This document shows, piece after piece, positions 7,490 through 15,135 of a DNA stretch of 20,018 nt; the stretch's first letter is position 1, and each line of letters opens with the position of its first letter. The notes under the pieces are model-generated. The model was not told the DNA's origin. It worked only from the letters and a program-made list of their open reading frames with translations, and ran no database searches. The DNA is from an uncultured Eubacteriales bacterium. GTDB lineage: Bacteria > Bacillota > Clostridia > Monoglobales > Monoglobaceae. Location: positions 1 through 20,018 of the forward strand of contig UQOT01000034.1 in NCBI GenBank assembly GCA_900542675.1, in the 5' to 3' direction. Position numbers and translations under genes: made by a program.

Positions 7490-7508
7490 AGTGACGAGTG
7501 TAGTGACG
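7490..7508 (+). repeat. AGTGACG direct repeat before the MocR-like gene
   Basis: AGTGACG occurs at 7490-7496 and 7502-7508, a 12-base period, in the short gap between the lipoprotein stop and the GGAGG of the regulator gene (7512-7516). MocR-family proteins often bind direct repeats near their own genes, so it could be an operator. Its closeness to the ribosome site would also allow an RNA-level role. The repeat is short, so chance is a serious alternative. Confidence 0.3.
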
Positions 7509-7523
7509 GACGGAGGCGAAATA

Positions 7524-8924
7524 ATGTCAATATATAATTTTATGCGGGATAATAGCAGTCAGCCGCTGTATATGCAGCTTAAGCAGGCTATTATTAATGA
7601 CATAAATTTGGGACTTTTCGGAAATATGCAAAAGCTTCCGTCCCGCCGCGAACTTGCGCGTGAACTCGGGCTGAGCACGACCACAGTCAACAATGCGTAT
7701 CAGGCATTGGTTGACGAGGGCTACGCTATGACAATAGACCGCAGCGGGTTTTATATAAAGTCAGGCGCAAAAGAGAACGAAGCTTTTGATGACATTATAT
7801 GGGAGAAGGATAAAAACTACCTGTATAACTTCACCTATAACGACTGCGACCTGACCAACATAAAGCAAGCAGATTTAAAGCTTCTTTCAAAGGACATTTT
7901 TGAACTTAATCCCGAATATCTTCTGCGGCACAGCAATAAGCGCGGCGAACCCGAGTTCCGCCTTGCGCTTTGCCGCTACCTTGGCAGCCATAAACAACTC
8001 GAGTGTGGATTAAGCGAAATATTCACCGGTGCGGGCGTACAATATCTTCTGACCATAATCACTATGGTTTTGGGTATGGACAAGACATACGGCTTTGAAA
8101 ATCCTACCGACTACAAGATTTATGTTTGGCTTAAGAATCTCGGTGTTAATATAAAACTTGTAAATATTTCCGGAGATACGGAATTTTCGTGCGATGAACT
8201 CGACAGGCTCGGCATAGACGTAATGATTGTTATGCCTGAAAATCAGCTCCCGACCGGCACGTGTATGAGCGAAAAACTCCGCCGTGAGCTTGCGCACTGG
8301 TGCAGCCGCAAGACGGCGAACAAATATGTAATAGAATACGCAACCGACGGAAACCTGAACTATCAGGGTTACCGTGAGAAAACAATATATTCGCTCTCGA
8401 GCGGAAAAAACACAATCTATATTGATTCGTTTTATCCGACTATTTCCAATAACACAAAAGCGGCGTTTATGGTACTGCCCAAAGGAAACATAGATTTGGT
8501 AATCAAAAAGCTTGAGATGTATTCTCCGCTGATTACAATAGCCGAACAACTCATATACAGCCGCCTTATAAACAGCGGAGCTATGACAAAGCTGATAAAA
8601 CATAACAACAAAACAATGCTAAAAAAGCGAAATTTGCTGAAAAACTGTCTCAAAAGCTCCGAAATAGGTGATCGACTGACGATAACAAACGATGAAACCG
8701 GAATGAATTTTCTATGTTCATTTGACAGCAAGAGCTCCGGCTTTGAACTGCAAAAACTTGCGTTTGACAACGGAGTAAAAATTTTTGATTTATCACAATT
8801 TATACTCCGCCCAAATCCGCTGCTGACCAAAAATAATTTCGTTTTCGGTTATGCGGGAATACCGGAAAGCGAAATCGAAAACGCCGTAGCCCGCTTAGAA
8901 GCCGCCTGGAAGCCGCAAAAATAG
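7524..8924 (+). CDS. MocR/PdxR-type transcriptional regulator with degenerate aminotransferase domain
   Basis: A 466-aa fusion of a GntR-type winged helix DNA-binding domain (residues 1-80; LPSRRELARELGLS at 38-51, TTVNNAYQALVDEGY at 53-67) and a class I aminotransferase-like domain (about 97-464). The second half follows the family order: NKRGEPEFRLALCRYL, FTGAGVQYLL, MPENQLPTG (for PSHQFPTG), then VIEYATDGNLNY (269-280, for VIEDDYDSEFRY) and YIDSFYPTIS (299-308, for Y-TFSKTLAP). By this alignment the PLP Schiff-base lysine becomes Pro305, the Asp pair of EDDYD becomes Tyr272-Ala273, and the basic residue after SK is also missing. The protein therefore probably does not bind PLP covalently and may sense something else or nothing. 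ATG 7524 is chosen because GGAGG lies seven bases upstream; GTG 7491 has no ribosome site. Confidence 0.88.
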   Translation: MSIYNFMRDNSSQPLYMQLKQAIINDINLGLFGNMQKLPSRRELARELGLSTTTVNNAYQALVDEGYAMTIDRSGFYIKSGAKENEAFDDIIWEKDKNYLYNFTYNDCDLTNIKQADLKLLSKDIFELNPEYLLRHSNKRGEPEFRLALCRYLGSHKQLECGLSEIFTGAGVQYLLTIITMVLGMDKTYGFENPTDYKIYVWLKNLGVNIKLVNISGDTEFSCDELDRLGIDVMIVMPENQLPTGTCMSEKLRRELAHWCSRKTANKYVIEYATDGNLNYQGYREKTIYSLSSGKNTIYIDSFYPTISNNTKAAFMVLPKGNIDLVIKKLEMYSPLITIAEQLIYSRLINSGAMTKLIKHNNKTMLKKRNLLKNCLKSSEIGDRLTITNDETGMNFLCSFDSKSSGFELQKLAFDNGVKIFDLSQFILRPNPLLTKNNFVFGYAGIPESEIENAVARLEAAWKPQK

Positions 8925-8961
8925 AATATCACAAAAAAATAAAATTTTTTACAAAAAACTA

Positions 8962-8990
8962 TTGCAAAACAAAAAAAATTATGCTATAAT
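8962..8990 (+). promoter_or_regulatory. Strong predicted promoter for tRNA-Ser
   Basis: TTGCAA at 8962-8967, a 17-base spacer and a perfect TATAAT at 8985-8990 preceded by TGC (extended -10). The predicted start is about 8996-8998, directly at the foot of a long hairpin. The spacer contains eight consecutive A residues (8971-8978). No GC-rich terminator separates it from the upstream regulator gene, so some read-through into the tRNA is possible. Confidence 0.85.
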
Positions 8991-8997
8991 ATTTTTT

Positions 8998-9046
8998 GTT
9001 GCGCAGCAATGCAGCATTTGCGGTAAGCGCAGGGCATTGCGACAAC
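8998..9046 (+). other. Hairpin-forming 5' leader of the tRNA-Ser transcript
   Basis: The whole leader between the predicted transcription start and the tRNA can fold into one imperfect hairpin. GTTG (8998-9001) pairs with CAAC (9043-9046), GCAATGC (9006-9012) pairs with GCATTGC (9034-9040), and TGCG (9019-9022) pairs with CGCA (9028-9031) around a GTAAG loop. That gives 15 base pairs, closing two bases before the tRNA. An alternative pairing of TGCGC (9000-9004) with GCGCA (9027-9031) is also possible. It may guide 5' processing or protect the precursor; function is inferred only. Confidence 0.6.
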
Positions 9047-9048
9047 AT

Positions 9049-9140
9049 GGACGGGTATCGAAGTGGTCATAACGGGGCTGACTCGAAATCAGTTTGTCGG
9101 TAACACCGGCACGTGGGTTCGAATCCCACCCCGTCCGCCA
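9049..9140 (+). tRNA. tRNA-Ser (anticodon CGA)
   Basis: A 92-nt tRNA with long variable arm. The acceptor stem GGACGGG (9049-9055) pairs with CCCGTCC (9130-9136), followed by discriminator G and encoded CCA (9138-9140). The D-arm contains the GG of the loop. The anticodon stem GCTGA/TCAGT encloses the loop CTCGAAA, giving anticodon CGA, which reads UCG. The variable arm pairs GTCGG with CCGGC, as expected for serine. The T-arm is GTGGG TTCGAAT CCCAC. It has its own promoter and terminator. Confidence 0.97.
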
Positions 9141-9145
9141 AAAAA

Positions 9146-9177
9146 GCGTGATGATTTTACTGTCATCACGCTTTTTT
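9146..9177. terminator. Bidirectional intrinsic terminator
   Basis: A perfect nine-pair stem, GCGTGATGA (9146-9154) with TCATCACGC (9163-9171), an eight-base loop, then six T residues (9172-9177). On the left the stem is preceded by a run of A (from 9140), which becomes a U-tract on the minus strand. It ends the tRNA-Ser transcript from the left and the ntp-fbp transcript from the right. It starts only five bases after the tRNA CCA, so little 3' trailer needs removal. Confidence 0.93.
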
Positions 9178-9257
9178 ATATTCCTGTGTTTCTGTTCGTG
9201 TAATTTAGTTTGCTCACATGCCCGGTTCACTTCAGGACGGGGTGCCTTTCGTTGATT
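9178..9257 (-). other. 3' untranslated region of fbp with tRNA-like acceptor fragment
   Basis: Eighty bases between the fbp stop and the terminator with no gene. On the minus strand it contains CACCCCGTCC (plus-strand 9235-9244 is its complement), identical to the 3' acceptor and T-stem edge of the neighbouring tRNA-Ser at 9127-9136 but in inverted orientation. It may be chance, a relic of a duplicated tRNA end or a decayed element end. No open frame or transposase remnant is visible. Confidence 0.35.
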
Positions 9258-11255
9258 TTATAACGGCTTTATTATACCCTCACGATATGCGCAGAGCAGG
9301 GCTTCTAAATCCTTAATCTGTTCTTTAAGGCGTATACCTTGGTCGGTGTCATAAACCATTTTCCGCTTACCCGCCTTTTCGAGAACTACGGTTTTTGAGT
9401 GGATATCTATCTCCTCGCGCACCGCTTTTTCCTTTGACTCAAAAGGTTCGTGCGATGCAAGTATCAGCCCGTGCGAATTAAACAGCAGCGTATATCCCGC
9501 AATACCGGTTTTCGGCTGATAGCCCTTTGACAGTCCGCCGTCAATTACAAACAGCTTTCCGCCCGCCTTTATCGGACTTTGTCCCTTCTTAATCTCAACC
9601 GGCACGTGACCGTTTATAATATGCGACATAGCCGGCTGAAGTCCGAATTCCTTTAATATCTTTATACAGATATCACGTTTTTCCACGTTTTTATAATATG
9701 GATTTTTAATCTCTTTGTGCAGATTTTTGTCGCTGATAAAATACTGTTCAAAGGTTGTGATTTTATCCTTGCCGAACAGCGGTGATTTAGGTCCGCACCA
9801 TAGATACCACATCAAATCCTCTGCTTGTTCGTGTTCAGGCGTACCGTTTTTTGTCTTTACTCCGAGACGAACTCTACGGTCTATCTCATCGAGCAGCTTT
9901 TTACCCCTCAGCTTTTTACCGAATAAATCAACAGACGCAAAATTCCCGTTTGCGTTCATCGGTATACAGCCGTGGAACATAAGGTTTGAGTTAAACTTGT
10001 TATATATTCCGCCGCGTGAGCACAAAAATTCCATATGTCGCTTTAAACGTTCGCTCGTCATAAATGCGGTTCTCAGCCTGTCCATAACCTCCTGCTCCTC
10101 AGCGGTCAGCTTGTAAGGATCACTCGGGTCTATTGTCGGGAAGTTCTTGTCTCTGAGCTCATATTCCTTGCCCGACAGCGTAATCACGCCGCGCTCATAG
10201 TCGATTTTGTCAAGCAGCAAACGATTGTCCATTTCATACTCAGGGTGGCGTTTTATAACCTGTCCCTCAACTTTGAACTGAATAACTGTTATCGCTTTGT
10301 GTATCTTCGCAATAAGCTCCTCGTCGTGCTTACTGTATTTAGTCATATCTATATGTCTCGGCGTAAATATTTCGCACGGGTCGTTCGCATACACATTATG
10401 CGCAAATATCGCGAGCGGACGAACGCTTATGCCGTACTGTCCCTCGACAGTGTTCATATTGTCATACCTAGCGCACAGGCGTATTACATTTGCTATACAC
10501 GCCATACTGCCGCACGATGCGCCCAGCCATTCGATATCGTGATTTCCCCACTGAATATCTACGCTGTGATGCCGCATCAGAGTATCCATAATTATCGCAG
10601 CGCCCGGTCCGCGGTCATAAATATCACCTATTATATGTAACCTCGCAATCGCAAGCCGCTGAATTAAGTTAGACATCGCGATTATAAAAGCATCGGCTCT
10701 GCCTATTCTGATTATTGTTTCGATAATCTGCTTATAATACTCATTTTTATCCATCTCATAGTCCTGAGAATGCAAAAGCTCATCTATAATATAGTCAAAG
10801 CCCTCAGGCAGCGCTTTGCGCACAACCGAGCGGGTATACTTCGACGCGCTGACCTTGCAGACCTCAATCAAGCGATGTAGAGTCAGAGTATACCATTCGC
10901 GCAAATCTTCATCATTCATAGACTTTTTGATAAGCTCAAGCTTTTCTTCGGGATAATAAATAAGAGTCGCCAAAGACTTTCTCTCGCAATCCGGTAAAGT
11001 GTTTGAGAATACCATATCTATTTTTGTCTTTATAACACCGGAAGCGTTTTTTAGTATATGAGTGAACGACTCATATTCACCGTGAATGTCGCTCATAAAA
11101 TGCTCGGTACCCTTTGGCAAGTTCAAAATCGCGTTTAAATTAATAATCTCCTCCGAAGCCTTGCGAATTGAGCCGTACTGCATATGAAGCAGATAGAGAT
11201 ACTTATAATCAATATCTATTCCGTACTTTTTCTGAAAATCGCTGTATTCAGACAT
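9258..11255 (-). CDS. fbp: Fructose-1,6-bisphosphatase, class III
   Basis: Class III FBPase hydrolyses fructose-1,6-bisphosphate to fructose-6-phosphate, the committed step of gluconeogenesis. It is the Firmicutes-type enzyme of the calcineurin-like metallophosphatase fold. At 665 aa it matches the ~670 aa of the Bacillus enzyme. Metal-site motifs are MSDIHGEYESF at 54-64, GDIYDRGPGA at 210-219 and GNHDIEWLGA at 237-246, and HIINGHVPVE and VIDGGLSKGYQ follow in the C-terminal half. The start is ATG 11255 with GAGGAGG eight bases upstream; GTG 11261 is too close to that site. It lies 23 bases after the V-ATPase subunit D gene on the same strand with no terminator or promoter between, so it is the last cistron of the ATPase operon. 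Confidence 0.97.
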   Translation of the reverse strand: MSEYSDFQKKYGIDIDYKYLYLLHMQYGSIRKASEEIINLNAILNLPKGTEHFMSDIHGEYESFTHILKNASGVIKTKIDMVFSNTLPDCERKSLATLIYYPEEKLELIKKSMNDEDLREWYTLTLHRLIEVCKVSASKYTRSVVRKALPEGFDYIIDELLHSQDYEMDKNEYYKQIIETIIRIGRADAFIIAMSNLIQRLAIARLHIIGDIYDRGPGAAIIMDTLMRHHSVDIQWGNHDIEWLGASCGSMACIANVIRLCARYDNMNTVEGQYGISVRPLAIFAHNVYANDPCEIFTPRHIDMTKYSKHDEELIAKIHKAITVIQFKVEGQVIKRHPEYEMDNRLLLDKIDYERGVITLSGKEYELRDKNFPTIDPSDPYKLTAEEQEVMDRLRTAFMTSERLKRHMEFLCSRGGIYNKFNSNLMFHGCIPMNANGNFASVDLFGKKLRGKKLLDEIDRRVRLGVKTKNGTPEHEQAEDLMWYLWCGPKSPLFGKDKITTFEQYFISDKNLHKEIKNPYYKNVEKRDICIKILKEFGLQPAMSHIINGHVPVEIKKGQSPIKAGGKLFVIDGGLSKGYQPKTGIAGYTLLFNSHGLILASHEPFESKEKAVREEIDIHSKTVVLEKAGKRKMVYDTDQGIRLKEQIKDLEALLCAYREGIIKPL

Positions 11256-11278
11256 TGGCACTCCCTCCTCATTTTAAA

Positions 11279-11950
11279 TCAACTGCCGTATTCCTCGGCG
11301 CGTTTTGCCTCTATAACCTGTTTGAGCATCATATCCTTGACCTTCATAAGCCTTATCTGCGTTGAACGTTCGTTCTCGTCAAGCTTCATTGTTATATATT
11401 TTATCTTCTCTTGATAATCTGGTATCATAACGTGCTCAAGCGCGTTGACACGCCGTCTCGTGCGCTCAATTTCAGCCGCCATAAGACGGCAAGACTTTTC
11501 ACACTCGGCAAGCTTCAGCATATCCGGCATTACATCACTCAGCGACTTGACCGCATCGTCCAAATCGCCCGATGTAAAGGCAAGTCCGTATGAAAATATA
11601 TCATTCTCGCCGGGCATTCTTGATTTATACTCAAACACCGGTATATCGACGCTCATAACATTCTTGGACGACACCTCAACCGCGACTGACTGCTTAGGCG
11701 CGAGCAGCGCCGTGTTCAGCGCCGGATCGTCCATAACAGCCGCGGCGAGTACAAATCTTTTGCCCGACTCTTTAATACCCTTTTCGACTTTCTCGCGCAG
11801 CTCCTTATTCTCGCGTACCAAATCCAAAAACCTGCGCATCAGCTCATCGCGCTTGTCTTTTAAAAGCTTGTGTCCGCGCAGAGCGGTTGCAAGCTTCTTT
11901 TTAAGCCGCGTAAGCTCCATACGCGTAGGATTTACCGTCGTCATAGCCAT
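11279..11950 (-). CDS. ntpD: V-type ATP synthase subunit D (central rotor axle)
   Basis: Subunit D is the coiled-coil axle that turns inside the A3B3 head, comparable to gamma of F-ATPases. The 223-aa length is normal. The N-terminal sequence TTVNPTRMELTRLKKKLATA and the long helix through about residue 60 are characteristic. So is the C-terminal helix RRRVNALEHVMIPDYQEKI, with the family signature NALE followed by P. ATG 11950 has AGAGGTG seven bases upstream; a second ATG lies two codons in. It begins 15 bases after the subunit B stop and ends 23 bases before fbp. Confidence 0.96.
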   Translation of the reverse strand: MAMTTVNPTRMELTRLKKKLATALRGHKLLKDKRDELMRRFLDLVRENKELREKVEKGIKESGKRFVLAAAVMDDPALNTALLAPKQSVAVEVSSKNVMSVDIPVFEYKSRMPGENDIFSYGLAFTSGDLDDAVKSLSDVMPDMLKLAECEKSCRLMAAEIERTRRRVNALEHVMIPDYQEKIKYITMKLDENERSTQIRLMKVKDMMLKQVIEAKRAEEYGS

Positions 11951-11965
11951 AGCTGTTCACCTCTG

Positions 11966-13336
11966 TTATTTGCCGTAATATTTATCGAGATATTCGTCTT
12001 TAATTCTCTTAAGCTCGCCTCTCGGCAGGATAGATAGTAAATCCCAGCCGATATCCAAAGTTTCTTCAATCTCACGGTTGGTCTGATATCCCTGAGAAAC
12101 ATAGCGGTTTTCAAACTCATCCGCAAACTTTGCATACTTTTTGTCTATTTCCGTAAGTGCCGCTTCACCGAGTATTACCATAAGCTCCTTTGCCTCTTTA
12201 CCTCTTGCGTACGCCGCAAACAACTGGTTCATAGTGTCCGCGTGGTCGGCTCTGGTCTTATTTTCGCCTATCCCCTTATCCTTAAGACGCGAAAGCGACG
12301 GCAGCACGTCAATAGGCGGCATAATATTCTTTCTGTATAATTCACGTGAGAGAATAATCTGTCCCTCTGTGATATAACCCGTAAGGTCGGGGATAGGATG
12401 CGTTTTGTCATCCTCGGGCATTGTCAAAATAGGTATCATTGTGATAGAACCCTTTTTGCCCATTTGTCTGCCAGCTCTTTCGTAAATTGTCGCAAGGTCT
12501 GTGTACATATATCCGGGGTATCCTCTTCGTCCCGGAACCTCCTTGCGTGCCGCGCTGACTTCACGCAAGGCGTCAGCATAGTTCGTGATATCGGTCAGGA
12601 TAACAAGAACGTGCATTTCCTTCCGGAACGCCAAATACTCGGCGGCGGTAAGCGCCATTTTTGGCGTTGCAATACGCTCAACGGCGGGGTCGTTCGCAAG
12701 GTTAACGAACATAACCGTTCTGTCTATTGCTCCGGTCTCGCGAAAGCTTTCAACAAAGAAATTAGACTCCTCAAACGTTATACCCATCGCCGCAAAAACA
12801 ACGGCAAACTGTTCATCAGTTCCGCGAACTTTCGCCTGTCTTGCAATCTGTGCCGCAAGCTGAGCGTGCGGCAATCCGCTTGCCGAAAATATAGGAAGCT
12901 TCTGTCCGCGGACAAGAGTATTAAGTCCGTCAATCGCTGATATTCCCGTCTGAATGAACTCCTCGGGATAGCTCCTCGCCGCAGGGTTCATCGGGAGTCC
13001 GTTAACATCCAGTCTCTCATCGGGCAAAATATCCGGGCCGTCGTCAATCGGGCGGCCGAGACCATCAAATACACGGCCAAGCATATCCGCCGACACTCCG
13101 AGCTCCATACTCCTGCCCAAAAACCTAACCTTGCTTGATGCCAAATTTATACCCGTAGACGGCTCAAACAACTGAACAAGCGCGTTACTTCCGTCAATCT
13201 CAAGTACTTTACACCGACGTTTTTCACCGTCTGCGAGAATGATTTCGCCGAGGTCGTTATAGTTTACGTCTTCTACACCCTTTACTAGCATAAGCGGGCC
13301 TGCAACTTCCTCGATTGTTCTGTATTCCTTAGGCAT
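11966..13336 (-). CDS. ntpB: V-type ATP synthase subunit B (non-catalytic)
   Basis: Subunit B alternates with A in the A3B3 head and forms one side of the nucleotide pockets. The protein is 456 aa. It has the alpha/beta ATPase fold (EEVAGPLMLVKGVEDV at 9-24, then FIQTGISAIDGLNTLVRGQKLP) but SASGLPH at 151-157 in place of a Walker A loop, the mark of the non-catalytic subunit. The segment PSLSRLKDKGIGE carries the arginine that reaches into the catalytic site. ATG 13336 is nine bases after GGAGG and one base after the subunit A stop. The in-frame ATG at 13345 directly abuts the ribosome site and is rejected. Confidence 0.97.
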   Translation of the reverse strand: MPKEYRTIEEVAGPLMLVKGVEDVNYNDLGEIILADGEKRRCKVLEIDGSNALVQLFEPSTGINLASSKVRFLGRSMELGVSADMLGRVFDGLGRPIDDGPDILPDERLDVNGLPMNPAARSYPEEFIQTGISAIDGLNTLVRGQKLPIFSASGLPHAQLAAQIARQAKVRGTDEQFAVVFAAMGITFEESNFFVESFRETGAIDRTVMFVNLANDPAVERIATPKMALTAAEYLAFRKEMHVLVILTDITNYADALREVSAARKEVPGRRGYPGYMYTDLATIYERAGRQMGKKGSITMIPILTMPEDDKTHPIPDLTGYITEGQIILSRELYRKNIMPPIDVLPSLSRLKDKGIGENKTRADHADTMNQLFAAYARGKEAKELMVILGEAALTEIDKKYAKFADEFENRYVSQGYQTNREIEETLDIGWDLLSILPRGELKRIKDEYLDKYYGK

Positions 13337-13337
13337 A

Positions 13338-15110
13338 CTACTCATCCTCCTTCTTTGTAAGAATTCCGGCAATTTCAGTATTCAGTTCTTCGGACAGCTT
13401 TTTATATTCCGCTTCTATATCGTTGCCGCTGTAATACTTAAATCTTCCTATATGCTCACGAGCGGCAAGGCTCAAAAGCTTTTCAACGTCAGCGCCGCGC
13501 TCCAGCGCGTCAATGCAGTCGTCATAAAATTCAAGCAAAAGCTTCATCATATTAAACTGCTTGTCAAGCGGCGAATATGTGTCAATCTCATGAAAGGCAT
13601 TCTGATGCAAAAAGTCCTCACGCACCGAGCGAGCTGCTTCAAGCTTAACTCTATCCGTCGGCGACAACGCATCCATACCGACCATTTTAACAATTTCATC
13701 CAGTTCAGACTCCTCTTGAAGCAGTCTCATAATCCTGCCGCGAAGGTACATCCAGTCTTTATCTACGTTTTCATTAAACCACTTTTCCATCGTGTCGGTG
13801 TAAAGCGAGTAACTTGTCAACCAGTTTATAGCCGGGAAGTGACGCTTATATGCAAGGTTCGCGTCAAGTCCCCAAAAGACCTTTACAATACGCAGTGTCG
13901 CCTGAGATACAGGCTCTGAAATATCACCGCCCGGCGGCGATACCGCACCGATTACCGAAAGAGCTCCTTCCTCGTCTCCGCTGCCGAGTGTGATAACACG
14001 TCCTGCTCTCTCATAGAACTGTGCAAGACGGCTTCCAAGATACGCGGGATAGCCTTCTTCGCCCGGCATTTCTTCAAGTCTGCCCGACATCTCGCGCAAA
14101 GCCTCAGCCCAGCGCGAAGTCGAGTCCGCCATAAGCGCCACCGAATATCCCATATCGCGAAAGTATTCTGCAATAGTAATTCCCGTATAAATTGAGGCTT
14201 CACGAGCCGCAACAGGCATATCCGAGGTATTCGCTATTAAAACCGTGCGCTCCATAAGCGATTTTCCGGTTTTCGGGTCGACAAGCTCAGGGAACTCGTT
14301 TAAAACGTCCGTCATCTCGTTGCCGCGCTCACCGCAGCCGATATATACAACGATATCGGCGTCCGCCCACTTGGCAAGCTGATGCTGTACAACCGTTTTA
14401 CCGCTGCCGAAAGGTCCCGGTACAGCAGCAACGCCGCCCTTTGCGATAGGAAACAGCGTATCAATAACGCGCTGACCCGTTACAAGCGGCATATCGGGCG
14501 ATAATTTCTTTTTGTACGGTCTGCCGCGGCGCACAGGCCATTTCTGCATCAATGTGACATCAATATCTTCGCCGCTGTCGCTTGTAATAACTGCGACTTT
14601 CTCATCAACCTTATAGCTTCCGCTCTTTATCTCTTTTACTACACCCGAGATATTCGGAGACGCCATAATCTTCTGTGTGACTACATCGGTCTCTTTGACC
14701 GTACCCAGTACATCGCCGCCCACAACGCGGTCACCTTTTTTAACCGATGCTTCAAAGTTCCACTTTTTATCACGCTTGAGTGACGGAACTTCCACTCCGC
14801 GCTTTAGGTTATTGCCCGCAACCTTCATAATGTCATCGAGCGGTCTTTGAATACCGTCAAATATACTGCCGATAAGTCCGGGACCGAGTTCAACGCTGAG
14901 AGGCATACCTGTTGATACAACAGGCGTTCCGGGGCCTAAGCCCGATGTTTCTTCATAAACCTGAACCGACGCCCTATCGCCGTGCATTTCTATAATCTCG
15001 CCAATAAGATGCTGCTCGCCGACGCGCACAACGTCAAACATATTGCACTCTTTCATACCTTCGGCGATAACAAGAGGTCCTGCCACTTTTTTTATAGTAC
15101 CGTTATCCAT
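13338..15110 (-). CDS. ntpA: V-type ATP synthase subunit A (catalytic)
   Basis: Subunit A hydrolyses or makes ATP in the head of the rotary motor. The 590-aa protein has the Walker A loop GPFGSGKT at 232-239, the catalytic glutamate at 261 in GCGERGNEM, ALMADSTSRWAEALRE, and the SPPGGDISEPV segment. It has the bulge domain between residues about 115 and 185 that separates A from B and from F-type beta. No intein is present; the Walker A region is uninterrupted. ATG 15110 fits AGGAAG spacing better than ATG 15116 or GTG 15119. Its last codons hold the ribosome site for ntpB. Confidence 0.97.
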   Translation of the reverse strand: MDNGTIKKVAGPLVIAEGMKECNMFDVVRVGEQHLIGEIIEMHGDRASVQVYEETSGLGPGTPVVSTGMPLSVELGPGLIGSIFDGIQRPLDDIMKVAGNNLKRGVEVPSLKRDKKWNFEASVKKGDRVVGGDVLGTVKETDVVTQKIMASPNISGVVKEIKSGSYKVDEKVAVITSDSGEDIDVTLMQKWPVRRGRPYKKKLSPDMPLVTGQRVIDTLFPIAKGGVAAVPGPFGSGKTVVQHQLAKWADADIVVYIGCGERGNEMTDVLNEFPELVDPKTGKSLMERTVLIANTSDMPVAAREASIYTGITIAEYFRDMGYSVALMADSTSRWAEALREMSGRLEEMPGEEGYPAYLGSRLAQFYERAGRVITLGSGDEEGALSVIGAVSPPGGDISEPVSQATLRIVKVFWGLDANLAYKRHFPAINWLTSYSLYTDTMEKWFNENVDKDWMYLRGRIMRLLQEESELDEIVKMVGMDALSPTDRVKLEAARSVREDFLHQNAFHEIDTYSPLDKQFNMMKLLLEFYDDCIDALERGADVEKLLSLAAREHIGRFKYYSGNDIEAEYKKLSEELNTEIAGILTKKEDE

Positions 15111-15135
15111 TTGCATCACTTCCTAAAAAATAATA

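Noticed and set aside
8010..8603. A 197-codon minus-strand frame inside the MocR-like gene
   Set aside because: No plausible start signal or motif; explained by the codon pattern of the regulator gene on the other strand.
8934..8953. Possible terminator after the MocR-like gene (A-run followed by T-run)
   Set aside because: The stem would be AT-only with no GC pairs; too weak to call.
8979..9230. An 83-codon open frame on the minus strand
   Set aside because: It is the antisense of the tRNA-Ser gene (contains the familiar GWDSNPRA translation of tRNA T-arm complement) and has no family resemblance or ribosome site.
12398..12940. A 180-codon plus-strand frame inside ntpB
   Set aside because: Fully antisense to a conserved ATPase subunit; composition is that of a complementary-strand shadow, with no recognisable motif.
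13452..13919. A 155-codon plus-strand frame inside ntpA
   Set aside because: Antisense shadow of the conserved C-terminal region of subunit A.
13338..15110. Possible intein in the catalytic ATPase subunit
   Set aside because: Subunit A homologues can carry inteins at the Walker A loop, but here the loop is continuous and the length is normal.
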